64,000 nucleotides of DNA from Turbatrix aceti (taxonomy: Eukaryota; Nematoda; Chromadorea; Rhabditida; Panagrolaimidae), in contig OZ017767.1 of the NCBI GenBank assembly GCA_963969345.1, forward strand, positions 12,034,471 to 12,098,470, in the 5' to 3' direction. A program made the translations under genes and the position numbers. Shown here piece by piece: positions 11,852 through 23,809 of the stretch. Each line of letters opens with the position of its first letter. Position 1 is the first letter of the stretch. The notes under the pieces are model-generated. The model was not told the DNA's origin, ran no database searches, and worked only from the letters and a program-made list of their open reading frames with translations.

Positions 11852-14037
11852 AAAGAAATAAAAAAATATAAAGAAAATACGTTAACATTATATTTACATT
11901 ACTCTTACTCTTACTGGAACAAAAATAACTCCTTCACGTGACCAAATTTTTTTTGCTCGTCGTTTCACTAAAGATCACATCGTCATTTTTTATCGCGAAT
12001 TCACGCAACAAAACGATACATAAGAATCCATGCATTTATTGCGAACGAATGCTGTTCAACCATTTATTGTTCTTTTTGACGCATGCGTCAGAGAACTCAT
12101 AGCGGTTTATAATAAGTCGCACTAGATGGATCGTACAAAGAAAGCATCGGATTATAAATTAGGCGACAGAATGACAAAAATAGGTTTACTGGATTACGTG
12201 AACACCAAAGAAGCCGGATTTAGAAGAAACAAATCATGAAAATTTTTGCACACATTACTTATCAATTTTTTAGAAACCTAAAAATGGCAAAAATTTACGA
12301 CACAAAAAAAGATATCCAGAATTCAGCTTTTTTTGGCGACACGATGACACAACAACTTGTTTAGCCCGTTTTTTTTGTCTCAAGGCGTGAATACACAAAA
12401 TTGAATTTAAACGATAAGAAACCAGTGTTGAAGACTAAAGCTAGTCAAGCTGGGACTGAAAAAATGGACACAGCCCATTAGCAGAAAAAAAGAAACAGTT
12501 TTCTTGGGAACAGTTCGGCCCAAAAAAAACGACAATTGCCCAAATTGGATGACTCGCCGAAACATCAAGTGTTCATTCGGCATCCGGTTTATTTAAGATG
12601 AAAGTGATGTTTACCCATGGCAGAGTGGGTAATCATTGGTGAAAAGGAGTTTGGAAACAAATTAGCAGAAAAATTTTATGCAGAAAAAATTCGGCTCCAA
12701 ATTTTCAAACTCTGTAAAAAAGAAATTTAATTTTATATCGTCAGCAACGCGGAAAAAAACAAACAACATAATTTTACTTTTTGGTCGAGCCAATCAGAGG
12801 CAAAAAAAATGAATTCTAGCCGTCTACGAAATTTTTTGTAAAAAAGAAAGCTACACCCTTTTCCTCTAAAAAAAATTCAGGGCTGGAATTATTGAACCCT
12901 TATTCTACGGTTTTCTATGATAATGATAATGATGTCAAATGGATTTGGTAAATGTTACTTCAGTTTTCTGTATATAAGCGCGGGGGAAAATCCGGAAAGC
13001 AAGGTAATTGAATTCAGATTTTTCGTCCGATGTGTCTGTTGTTGGCAGACACGATGACAACAAACACTGAGTGAGTGAGTGAACGAGGTGTATATTATTC
13101 AGGCGTGTGTATAAAGGTGATTGGGAGATAGGTGTCTGGAGTGAAAAGGGTCACGTTTGATCGAACACCACAGCAAGCAGGGATCAAAACAAGTCGCAAC
13201 TGCGCTTCTCATCTTCATCCTCATCCGGGAGTAAAAACAGGTGTTCTTCCTTATGTTTCTCACCCTCGCTTACCTCACTTCGACAAGCGTCAGTCAGTCA
13301 GTTGTCGGCAGATATCGACGTCAGAGGCCCTCTGGGCAAAAATAGACAAGATTTATATCACTGCTACCATGGCCTGCTGGTAGGTGTCGAGTGATCAACA
13401 TGCTGTCGGCGGAAAAAGACAGGTGATTTACCGTGCCCTGGGGTTTTAATTTGATGGGCAATTGGGTTAATTGGGTAACCAGAAAGAAGTTTAGTGAAAT
13501 TGGCAAAAAAAAATTTATTTTTTGCACCTCGAGTTGTCGAAGATCATTTTTTTATCAAAATTGGAATCAAAAAAGTAAATATCGAAAAGATAAACATTAA
13601 AGAACGTAAAAAAACACAGGCAATTATTATTATCTCTCTTTTGCAGCCAAAAATTGTAAAAAATAACATTGCCCAAACCAGGCGGCAAGTTTGAATCTCA
13701 ACAGGTGCAAAACCGTTTTTTTGTCGTTGACCACGTTGTAGTAATGGACAGCCACAACACACAAGACATCTTGAACAAGAAATACAAATGTTTACCTGTA
13801 CTTAAGATTTTTGTATTTTAGGCTCTACAAAAAACTGATTCTCACGAAATAATTTGTGAAAGTCAGTACTACCCGCACTAGCATGTCATCTACAACATGA
13901 CTACAACTGCAGATGATGCAGTGCATTTACTGGCCATAATGCATGCTCCCATACGGACACCTGTCCGGCGCGCATTCAAAAAAACTGCACATCCAGCTTT
14001 CTGTACCACATAGATGCTTCAGTCATGCCTCGATAAC
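11852..14037. other. AT-rich gap without recognisable genes
   Basis: Nothing with coding character is seen. A TATA-like GTATATAAGCGCGGGG occurs at about 12970-12985 in a locally GC-richer patch (12960-13440) that could be a promoter or 5' UTR, but no exon could be attached to it. Confidence 0.45.
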
Positions 14038-14527
14038 GCTGAATTGAGCATGAAAAACCATTGTACAACACATAATCTGTTCCAATGAATGATTTTTGTG
14101 TCCTATCGAATGCAAAATGTGTTTTGTGCAAAAAAATGGCGCCGAAATAGGCACACCTTCTAATATTTAGCGCTTCCTTGGAAATCGAAGTTGCATTCGT
14201 TAACTGACTGACACTCGCGCGGCAGTCCTGGGAAAAAAAACGGACCTGGAGGTGCCATCCTCCAGGTCCGTGTGCGCTCTCCGAACGCTCGCCGCGGCAG
14301 CTACCGCAGCACCATGAAAGGCGTGATGTAAACAATGCGATGGGTTATACAAATTTTCGATGTACGCTCCTTGGCATGTGTAAAATATTTAGAAAAACTT
14401 ATAACTCCCCCTATGTTGGCGCCATTTTTTGCCACAGAACACATTTTGCATTCGATAGAACACAGATTTAAATCATTTGTTGCGACAGTTTATATGTTGC
14501 ACAATGGTTTTCCATACTGAATTCAGC
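14038..14527. mobile_element. Foldback / MITE-like element with ~105-bp imperfect inverted arms
   Basis: The left arm 14038-14143 matches the inverse of the right arm 14418-14527. Both start GCTGAATT, share ATCGAATGCAAAATGTGTT and end in TGGCGCC. The arms differ by scattered substitutions, so the element is old. The spacer contains a separate perfect hairpin at 14242-14271 (CGGACCTGGAGG and its inverse around TGCCAT). No target duplication was found and no protein is encoded. Confidence 0.7.
14242..14271. repeat. Perfect GC-rich 12-bp stem hairpin
   Basis: CGGACCTGGAGG pairs with CCTCCAGGTCCG around a six-base loop. It sits in the spacer of a larger foldback element and is much more GC-rich than its surroundings. 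Confidence 0.7.
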
Positions 14528-16522
14528 TGCACAGCAGAGTTGTCGACCGAGCCAAAATTGCAGAGCCGAGCATATAGGGTCTTTTGTTTGAAAAATTTGA
14601 TTCGCTTTTTTTGCTCAAAGCTCAAAGTATGAAAAATCTGACACGTTTTGTGTAACTTTTATACCCCAAGTGCACTCGCGAGTGAGTCACTTTTGTCATA
14701 GTTCTAGAAAAAAATACGCATACATTTTTCAGCTGAAAAAAATATCACGTGTGATCAAATTAACGCGTCTAGGCCTAATTACATGGAAAAATGACATTCA
14801 TTGTTTTTGACCTAAAAACTATAAAATAAGGTCGGCAATTTCCAAATTATCCATCTAAGTCATCGGCATTGACATTTACTCCCGCATTAAAAAGCCATAA
14901 ACTTGTAACGTTTCTTCATGTTGACATTTCTGCACCCGCAAAATTAAACATTAGGCCGAATGGAGCTCATTATCCTAATCATCGGTCGACCATCGAGTTA
15001 TGTCTGCACAAAAGCCCCAAAGTCTTACAATTAAGTTATCTGAGTTCTTCTAAATTTTATCCAGTCGTCTTAATTTTTAGGGTTCCCAGCTGATGCCCGG
15101 GACAAAAAATAATCGTTCAATATCTTTTTTTGTTCATTAGTCAAAAAATTTGCAATATACTGCACCAAGTGCAGCGAAAATTCTTGGCAATAGTTTTTTT
15201 TTGCAAAAAAATCATAATGCATGTCAATTGCATGAAAAAAATGTTTGGATAAAATAATCTAAATTGACATGCAAAAATTCTTGGAAATTACCAAGTGCCA
15301 AAAGCGATGTTGTGTTCCGATTTTTTAAGTGCGCCTTGACAGTAGCTACCGAACATTGTGAAAACAATTTGTAAATACGAAAACAACAAAGACTAATTTT
15401 GATTTGACATGACAGAAAACAAAAATCTCACATTTGCTGTTTTGGGAATGCAGTGTCCGGAGATGGTACCACAAATGCGTATTGTAAAAAACAAAAGAAC
15501 TTTTTTCAGTGTTGCTTACAGTAGATAGAAACAGAAGCCGGAATAAAAACACTAAGTTTCATTTAAAATATTCTTTTATGTGAAATACCCAAAAAAGCCG
15601 AACAAAAGGCAATGCACAACTTGTCGTCTTACCACAATTATGACACCAAAAATAACCTACATGTGCTATTTTTCGGCAGGTATAAGCATCTGCTCTCGCG
15701 TTCCGCTGCTATTTTTAACCTAAAAATTCCGTAATGTCTCTAATGTTTGGCTCTAAGTAAAAAACGGTTATTTTTGTCACATTTCTATTTTGACCCCCTG
15801 AACGCAGAGCTACAGTATCAAAAAAAACTAAACGCTTCAAAAGACAAACAAATAACAATGTTGAAAAAAGCACAAAGTCTAGCAGAAAATTACGTTTTTC
15901 AAAAAAACACAACTTTTGAAAAAAAAAACTACGTTTGATTCAAGAATTTTTTTTTAAATAAAATTTTTTAACAAATACTCAAATTAATTATTTTTCATTG
16001 AAAAACGAAAAATATGAAAATTGTTCTTCTCATGACCTGGCTTACCACGAGGCAACACGACATCACCTGTCCTCCAGTCACCATTCACAGAAATCTCAAG
16101 TGACGAAAAAATTAATTTTCTCGAAAACGTGAAAAAAATTGTTTGCAAGCTGCAATAGGAAAGTTTGAAAGCAGAGATGTTTTCATTGATCTGATGTGAA
16201 AGGCAAAATCGATTGTCTAGGGGTCGACGGCGTGCGCAGAACTCACACCTCTGTTTTTTGCAGAATAAATAATTTATCTGCAAAAATCAAAGTGAGATGG
16301 GCCATTTCTGCAAGACGAGGCGTCAGTTTGGACTTTTTTCTGCAAAAAAGTTGGCGTTCCCCGCGTCTTTGAGTGACTGCTTGCCAGCATGCACTATCTA
16401 CTTCCCCGTCCGACGGCAGCTTTACGCTAGGTCCAGACCTCTGATCCAGATCCATTCACTGTAAGCAGCTTTTGGTCGACATCAAACAGTGGATTTTGTT
16501 TTTATCAGAGCAAAGAAAAACG
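14528..16522. other. AT-rich gap upstream of the coiled-coil gene
   Basis: No exon could be supported. The stretch should contain the promoter of the gene starting at 16523. The non-ATG open frame directly upstream of that start is not preceded by a better ATG. Confidence 0.45.
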
Positions 16523-19500
16523 ATGAATTATTATTTTGCCTCGCAGCCGCAGCAACGCGATCAACAAAGCAGCGAAGCCCCCGCGAATGTTCGGAGAAGC
16601 ACCAGCAGCGGGCATCGTCAGGCGGCGGATACGCCCACCGAATGGACGCCGAACTCCGGGTATATTTATTTGAGGATTTTTGACCTCATAATAGTAAACA
16701 AAAAAAATTAATGCATTGTTTAAAATTTTTTTGAATGAAAAAATTGACATTTAAAAATGTTTGGACTAACTTTGTTTTATTTACAAAAATTTTGTTTTGG
16801 TTGAAATCAAAAATTTATTCTTAAACACCTTACTTGAGATTACTCTAAAAGCTGTCAAGTTTGCTGGTAGCTCGAATATTTCCGTAATTGTAATCTGTAA
16901 TCGTCCCACCACCATTCCATTTTTAGCACTGTTTGACATTTTCTAACCTTTTGAATCAAACAAATTTGTTAAATCTCACTTCCGGTTAGACAGTTGTCTG
17001 CAGGGACAAAAAACACCTGTCGGCGTATGTAAAAAACACAAAAACCTAAGTTTAGTTCCTTATGAGGACGGCATATTTTCAGAACATCTGGTGCTATCTT
17101 GCTTCATGCCGAATACGACGCTCTCAAAACGCAGGTTGTCGACTTGTCCGCTCGCAACACGGCTCTTGTCAAAAAATGCGAGGCACTCGTTGCGGAAGTC
17201 AGAGTTCTTACCCGGACGTAAGTTCCGGAATGAAAATCATCCCTGTTAGCAAAATTTGATTTTCAGAAGTCAGGAGGCCGAAGCGAAGCTGGCACAGACC
17301 GAAGAACTCGCCGCAACGCTCCAGACCGCCGTCGACGACCTGACGCGGCAACGCATTGTCTGGGAAGCCGATCGGCAGACTCTCGAGTCCAAGATTTTCA
17401 AGAAAGAAATTCTGGGTGCCAGAGAGCGACTTCACACTGCACTCTCGGACAACGGCGCCGGAGGCTCGACGGTTAGTTTGCATTCACAAAAAATTAGGGC
17501 AACAGAAAAATTTATTTCATTATTCAAACACCAGAAATATAATAGTACTTATGCGAAAGTAAAATTTTATACGATAGTATGCTCGCGGTAGGCGGAGTTT
17601 GTGTGAAAAACTCCAGATGAAGATTTGGGGACAGGTCGTTCGACGACGTAGGTCGTTTCCCGGGTTGGCTCTGACTCTTCACGGTTACGGGCAAACGGCC
17701 CTCGACCCTGGGCCGAGAGGAAGAAGCAGGCGCAGCACACGCAGCCTCCCAGAAGACCGAGTATGATGAGGATGACGACAATTCTGAAAAAAATAGCCTT
17801 GGCTTACTTCTCCGAATTTGAAACAGGATTTTCGTTGGTATCAAATCTGTACATTATACTTCTTGTTACAAATGTTTGTTTTTGTAAAAAAACCTTGTGC
17901 AGCATGTTTTTACATTTAGTTAGAACCCTAAAAACTCACAAAACAGGCCACTTGACGTACCAGCAGCAGCGCTGTGTATCGTAACAGCAGTCCCAGTACG
18001 TGATGATACTGTCGTGGGGACACATTCTAAAATTTGAAGAATAATGATTTTTATTCTCGAGATTAGAACTCACATAGGAATGGGATTCGGGTTCCCAAAG
18101 TCAAAATTGCTGAAGCAGTAGGCTTCGTATCCGTCTGCCATGGTGACAAAGGTCACGAGGACACAGCCCGTCAGGACGTGGATGATTTGAGATGTTGTCA
18201 TGCTAAGAAGGTCTTTACTCGTCGGGTAATAACTTTTCAAGCCACGGAGGGGGAAGAAAACTCACATCAGCTATGACCAAAAATTCAAAGTGTTCAATTC
18301 TCTGAAATTTACGACACGATTTTGTGTTTTCTTTTCACCCGGCGCGATTGGGCTTTTTTTTTTTGAAGGAAGCGCAGCGAGCCAACAAAGAGGTAGGTCC
18401 TACGATAGATACCCTCGCAAACAAACACCACCTTCGTCTGCCTGGGCCCCAGATGGCTTTGATTGCGCTGGCCAATTCCAGAAAAAAAGAAGAAGCCTGT
18501 TTTGGTTACGCACAGAGTTGTTCAATTCGACAATTTTCAGTGCTCGCTCTGCTCGCGCTCTTTGAGCAATTCAATTTTCCGTGCTCGCTCTGCTCATGCT
18601 CTTTGAGTTCCTAAAATTTTCGCGCTCGCTCTGCTCGCGCTCTTTTATTCTCAGATCCTCTGCTCTTGCTCTGCTCACGCTCGTGAGTTGAGCAGGAGCG
18701 AGCAATGAGCAAACATGGCTCACACAAAAAAAGTGAATTTTAAGACACAAATTCAGTCCTTTGCTAAAAGAAATACCGCATATTGCTTGGAGATACCTCC
18801 AACATCGTGTTTTTGATCGAAACTACCAGTATTTTTGTATTTGTAGCACTAAATTTATAGTGAGCAGTGCTCATTTTAAAAATTTCTCGCGCTCGCTCTG
18901 CTCGCGCTCTTTGAGCAATTCAATTTTTCGTGCTCGCTCTGCTCATGCTCATTGAGCACTCCAATTTTTCGCGCTCGCTCCGCTCGCGCTCGTGAGCTGA
19001 GCAGGAGCGAGCAGTGAGCAGGAGCAATTTGGTGAGCATCGAACAACTCTGGTTACGCACACTCGAAAGTGCAATATTTTTTTGTGGCGTGGCGTCAAGT
19101 CAATGCCTAGAAAAGGAGTGCTCCAATCGCTACCTGTTTGGACAAACATTAGACGTGACGCATTTTGTAAACTCGATCGCAACTGGCGTCATCACGAGAA
19201 AACAACCAATTTGGAAAGTGGCTATCGTATTTTCGCGGTACTTATCATATCAGGGCAATGAACCATGTCTTTGAACCCCATATTTGTGGAAAATTGCTAA
19301 ACAGGAGTTTGTCATGGAAACTGTTACCAAATGATGTGTCTTAGTTTTTGGGTGCGGGATTTTGGAAGTTTTCGTAGTGTCAGTTAGGACCAATCGAGAG
19401 CGCATTTTTTCAATACATGAAAAATTTCATGTATCAAAAATATTTGATTGCAGTTACGATTTTTTTGTTGAACGTAATTGCGATCAGAAAAGTATGATAT

Positions 19501-19841
19501 TTTTGGACGAAAGCCGCATCGTGACTCACTCTAAATACACAAAATGAGTAACAATCATGCATGCGTTCACAAATAACACTGTAGTACAGTAACTATAAAT
19601 TTCGGTTTTTGTATACAAAAATGACACAAAAAATGCTCGTCAATTAAATTTTTTTCAGGTCTCCCAAATCGAGGCCGCATTCGATTCCCTAGTCGCGGTC
19701 TACGACGTGCGCATCAATCGCCTTGAGCAACGGTGGACGCCTTCGCCATCCACGAATCCTCCCGCCGACGACGCACCTTCTTCGTCTCTGGCAGACCCAT
19801 CGTCGTCTTCAACCGGCTCCGCCAATCGGTCGACCTCCTAA
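16523..19841 (+). CDS. Coiled-coil protein of unknown function, with a candidate 24-nt microexon
   Basis: Exons 16523-16659, 17083-17217, 17267-17471, (18369-18392) and 19659-19841; GT-AG introns, continuous frame, 227 residues with the microexon or 219 without. ATG 16523 is the first in-frame ATG. The N-terminal 45 residues are polar and Gln/Ser-rich (disordered). Residues from about 50 to 175 are heptad-rich Leu/Ala/Glu/Lys sequence, clearly coiled coil, with breaks near a GAGGST turn. The C-terminus is a Ser/Pro/Asp-rich tail ending NRSTS. The 24-nt exon encodes EAQRANKE; it is in phase, extends the heptad pattern and has a strong GAG|GTAGGT donor, but its acceptor is an atypical T-run followed by GAAG. 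I do not recognise the family; a structural or scaffolding role is only inferred from the coiled coil. An antisense gene lies between exons 3 and 5. Confidence 0.7.
17567..18201 (-). CDS. Small Cys-rich single-pass membrane protein, nested antisense in an intron
   Basis: Three exons on the minus strand, 18074-18201, 17940-18026 and 17567-17783, with GT-AG introns and agreeing phases, give 143 residues. Residues 1-22 form a signal peptide ending near VTMADG. The short extracellular part is Cys-rich: YCFSNFDF, then [23 protein letters not shown] membrane helix follows ([19 protein letters not shown]) with a juxtamembrane CCAC cluster suited to palmitoylation. The cytoplasmic tail is Glu/Pro/Arg-rich and ends in EHTIV, which resembles a C-terminal PDZ ligand. 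This layout (signal, CC-rich ectodomain, TM, CxCC, proline-bearing tail) resembles Shisa/WBP1/VOPP1-type adaptors that act in the endomembrane system, but I cannot assign a family. The whole gene sits inside the long intron region of the coiled-coil gene on the opposite strand. Confidence 0.75.
18500..19065. repeat. GCTCGCTC-rich palindromic repeat block, two copies
   Basis: Two related segments, about 18540-18715 and 18885-19045, consist of alternating GCTCGCTCTGCTCGCGCTC-type modules spaced by TTTGAGCAATTCAATTTT-type linkers, and each ends with an inverted GAGCAGGAGCGAGCA stretch. AGAGTTGTTC and its inverse GAACAACTCT mark the outer ends (about 18517 and 19046). Related modules occur at about 60795-60850 and 62655-62805, so this is a dispersed family. 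It lies in the last intron of the coiled-coil gene. Confidence 0.7.
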
Positions 19842-21147
19842 CCATCGCACGAAACCTTCCTATTTTGTTTGTACATACAACCGTATTTTCCGTCTTCCCG
19901 GACATCAACTTACAAAAAATCATTTTTTTTCTTCATTTTATCTCGCAAAAAATGAGAGTGCATAAAAAACCGACAGAACACATTGGGTTGATTCGTGATG
20001 AACACTCAATAATAGAAGGAGTAGAGACGGATGCAACAACGAACGGGTGTGGGCGGTGGTGGGGGTACAAAAATTAACGAGCACAAAATATAAAAAAAAT
20101 AGTAGTATTCCATGATTTTTAATGATTTTGACTGGATCATTGAGAATTGGAGGAGAAAATAGGGCTGTGCTTGATTCTTCTGACTGAATGACGAGAGACA
20201 CGATAAGATAAGGGTTATCAGAAGAGTAAAAAAGTAGACAAAAATATAATTGGGGGGGGGGGAAGGCGCGTGTGCCGTAGAATCACCGAGAGTTGAAGAC
20301 AAAAAGCTAAATTATAAAAAAATGGTCAGAAAATAGTTTTTACTTTTTTATAAGTTCTTCTACCAAAAAAGCACAAAAACAAGACTACAAACTATAGTTG
20401 ATTTCAGTTTTTTCTTTCGTTTGTTTGAGCGTTTAAAATCCTGTTTTTTACCAAGACAATTGTTTGAAAATTAGAAAAACTACCAGAATGACACCTCTTG
20501 AAAAAAAAATTATGGGAGGGGCGAGTAATAACTTAAAATAGCACAAAAAAATTCAAAATAAAAATAGTATGAAAAAAGGGTCGTCAGTAAGTTTCAGAGA
20601 CCCGCAAGTAGGAGATAGTCAGACAATCAAAAAGTGATTGTAAAAAAATAAAATCTTGAAGTCAGAAAAAAATAGTATTTACAACGTCTTTTAAGGATGC
20701 ACACAATGAAATTGCCAATTTTTAAACCACAAAGCCGCCAAAAATTTCGACGAGGGGGTTGGTTGGGCCGACAAAGACAGCGTCTTTGTCGACGAGTCAA
20801 AAAATATGAATAGAAAGAATTTGAAAAACTTACACCACTACGGTACAGTTGCTGTTGCCAAAACAACCCAGGAAGAAGGTGTGTTGGATGAGTGGGATGA
20901 AAGAAAACAAAAAAAAACAATTTAGATAGAAAAAAAATCAGAAAAAAAAAATCCCTCGTAGAATGAATGTATTTTTTGTGCGTTCTTGATCTCGATTGAT
21001 TGATTGACAAAAATTGATTGACGACACCACGCCACCAATAAATAATGGCACAATGACCTGCTGAAAAGAACAAAAAACACGTTCAGACCAAGTAAAAAAA
21101 TGTCAAAAGGTACTCACCATCACTGAACATTTCCTTTTTTTCGTTCT
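19842..21147. other. Intergenic region and 3' UTR of the PP2A B56 gene
   Basis: No ORF with coding character. Just 3' of the B56 stop on the minus strand there are splice-like signals (donor ATG|GTGAGT near 21117 and acceptor TTTTCAG near 21064), so a 3' UTR intron or an alternative last exon is possible. A run of nine G is at about 20252-20260. Confidence 0.45.
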
Positions 21148-23809
21148 TTACTTCTTGCCCGAATCAGAGCCCGTTGACGTTGTAGATGCCTTTTTATTCG
21201 ATTTGTCACCCAGTGAATTGGAAGACGTCGGAATCGGCGTCGGCGCAATGGAGAGGGGTCGCGGTTGGATGAAGGACGTCATGGGGGTGGTCGTGAGTAT
21301 CCGTGGGGCACGATCGGGGTGGTTGATGTCGAGCTTTTCAAGCCGTCTCCAGAGCTCTTCGCGGTCCTTTTCCTTCTTCTTTTCCCTGCAAAACAATTCG
21401 AATTTAATAAAAGCAATTGCATATTTTTATGACTTTTTTCTTTTCTCAACAGGTGTCGTTCAACGAAAGGTTTTCTGTTTTAAACAATTTTCTTAGTGTT
21501 AAAAAACAAAATTTTAAACGCTCAAGCAAACGAAAAAAAAACTGAAATCATCTATAGTCTTAATTTATTGTCTTGTTTTTGTGCATTTTTGGTAAAAAAC
21601 ATTATTTTGTGTAAACAGTTTCTTTACAATTTTTTTATAATTTAAAATACTGTTTTCGTACTCTCGGTTATTCTATGCCACATACGCCCGCATCTGTTTC
21701 TCAATAATCCAATAAAAATCATTAAAAAACACGGAATACTAATATTTTGTTTTAATTTAATGCCGTTCTCTAAAGGTTCCTTTGTGCACATGTCATAAAC
21801 GTTTTTGCGAGAAACTCAAGCCACTCCAAAAAAAGTCGTAAAAAAACTCACCTCTGCCGTTCCAGCTTATAGTTAGCAGTGAGGTCGTCGAAGAGCTTTC
21901 CATTCATCTCCATGAACGTTTTGAGCACGTTATACACGAGAGCCACGATAGTCTGATTCCAGTGTTCCTTCGAGATGCGATAGAGTGCCGGAAACATGAT
22001 TGGCATGATTTGGACGCAATTTTCATCGATGAGAGACAGGATGTACTCATTGTTCCAGAAGTAGAGAGCGCGCTCGGCCACCTGAAAGTGTGGTGAGGAA
22101 ACACACTTTGCGAGCTGTTTGAAGAGAGGAAGGATAATCTTCTTGAACTGTTCCGCTTCGATGATATCGAGGATTTCTTCGACTTCGCCGAGAAACATGA
22201 CTTCCTTAGATGAGCATGTTCTAGGCCAAAACTTGAGCAATGAATCAAAGACTTTGGGCGTAAGAGAGGCGTCCTTCTCGATAAATTGCACGACGCAGTA
22301 CGCAAGCTGTGCGTGGTAGAGTGACAGACAGCGTGGCTTGTGGAGGGGTAGTAGCACTCGTTCGAGGAAGACCTTGTGTTCCTGCTTGAGGGGCAGTGCA
22401 AAGCCGTTGATGATGCTGCAACATAAAAAATTGTCACACTCATAAAAGAAAAAGGCCTTTGGGAAAATGACTAAAAATGATCAACAGGGCAATAAAATCA
22501 TTCCTAACAAACCACAAGCAATAAATGAAGCAGTTGTTGTATTTTTAGGCAACAATAGTAAAAACCGAAAAACATGAATTTCACGTCCAAAAATAGCTAA
22601 TTGCCGAAATAGGAACCTTGCAAAAAAGTATACGAGTTTTTCAGGTCCAATAATAGCAGCCAACCAACCCCATTAAAGCCTAAAAATAGCACAATTCCAC
22701 AAAAAAAAGGTACAACAAGCAAAAGCCAAAAACGGCGTGCAAAAACGCACTTTTTTATTTTCGTAAGCCCGATCCCATAATTCGCCCCCGCTCTCCCCGC
22801 TCAACGTCAGACATAAACAACCAACCTGCCAAGAATTTCTAACAACTCGCCAACACCATTGAAGGAATCCGTTTCAAAGACGAACGTCAGGAACATGTAG
22901 TTAATTTGTTTCCGAATGAAAGCGCGAAGGCCGAGGAACTTGCCATAGATGCGATGGAGAATCGTCTTGAGGAAATCTCGTTCGCGTGGATCTTCGCTGT
23001 CGAAGAGCTGAAGGAGTTCGAGGACAAATCGTTGATCGATGTATTTCTTGCCAATGGGTGGCTGGAAATCTGTTGATTCCAGGAATCGAAGGAAAAATTC
23101 GTAGACAAGTTGCAGGTGAGGCCACGAAACTTCAAGCGTTGGCTCGTCTTCTTCCGGATCGAATTCAGAGTTGTCACTCGGCGGCAATACCCGGAAGATG
23201 TTCTTCGAAACCATGCGGATGATCTCTGGATACAGAGGCTCAGAGATAGCTGAGCTGTTAGCAGTGATATAGTCGATAAGCTCGTTGAGCGCGGCGCGTT
23301 TGATCTAGAAGAAAAATATTTAAAAAAACCGTAAAACACAGAAACTCAGAGAACAAAAAAATTAGGGTAACTTCAAAAAAATACTTATAAATCCGACCAT
23401 TTTTACCCCCTCACATATTTCCAGTTATAAAAACTCACTTCTTTGCTCTTCAGCTGCGCAACTGCATCGTAAAAGTCAAAAATCTTCTGGCACTGTTGCA
23501 ACTTCTGCACGGCAAGCGCAGTCTGAGCTTCTCCCTCAGCGGTATCTATAAAAACGCGTAATAATTCGCAAATTCCACCCTCTCCAGTCACTTACCTTTC
23601 AGAAGAGGTAGCTGAACAAGATCGGGTTCATTTTCGGTATGATACCGACTACTGTTGACGAGTCGTCGACGTCTCCGCGAATTGCCACGCTTTGCAAATG
23701 GATCAATCTTGTCGACAAACTGATTCGCCGTTGCCGACAGGGATTCGCCCCTCGTCGCTGCTCCTTGCTGTCGTGGTGGAGGGACTTGGTGTTGAGATGG
23801 CAGAGACAT
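21148..23809 (-). CDS. pptr-1: PP2A regulatory subunit B56 (B'), alpha/beta/epsilon type
   Basis: Five exons on the minus strand: 23596-23809, 23439-23545, 22826-23304, 21852-22415 and 21148-21385. All are GT-AG with matching phases; product 533 residues. The B56 family directs the PP2A core enzyme to substrates carrying LxxIxE motifs. The family HEAT-like core is intact from about residue 65 (LVQLPLLKD) to 460. Typical blocks are visible: [94 protein letters not shown] and [20 protein letters not shown]. The C-terminus reads [18 protein letters not shown], which matches the alpha/beta/epsilon subclass, as in C. elegans PPTR-1. The N-terminal 60 residues ([19 protein letters not shown]) are disordered and basic. 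ATG 23809 is the first available start. Confidence 0.95.

Noticed and set aside
13132..13694. Plus-strand open frames downstream of a TATA-like sequence near 12975
   Set aside because: The TATA-like box and GC-rich patch suggested a gene, but no exon chain with agreeing phases and no recognisable protein could be built.
20627..21073. 148-codon minus-strand frame downstream of the PP2A B56 stop
   Set aside because: Composition is Phe/Arg-rich low complexity; it is more likely 3' UTR or intergenic DNA, though a 3' UTR intron is possible.
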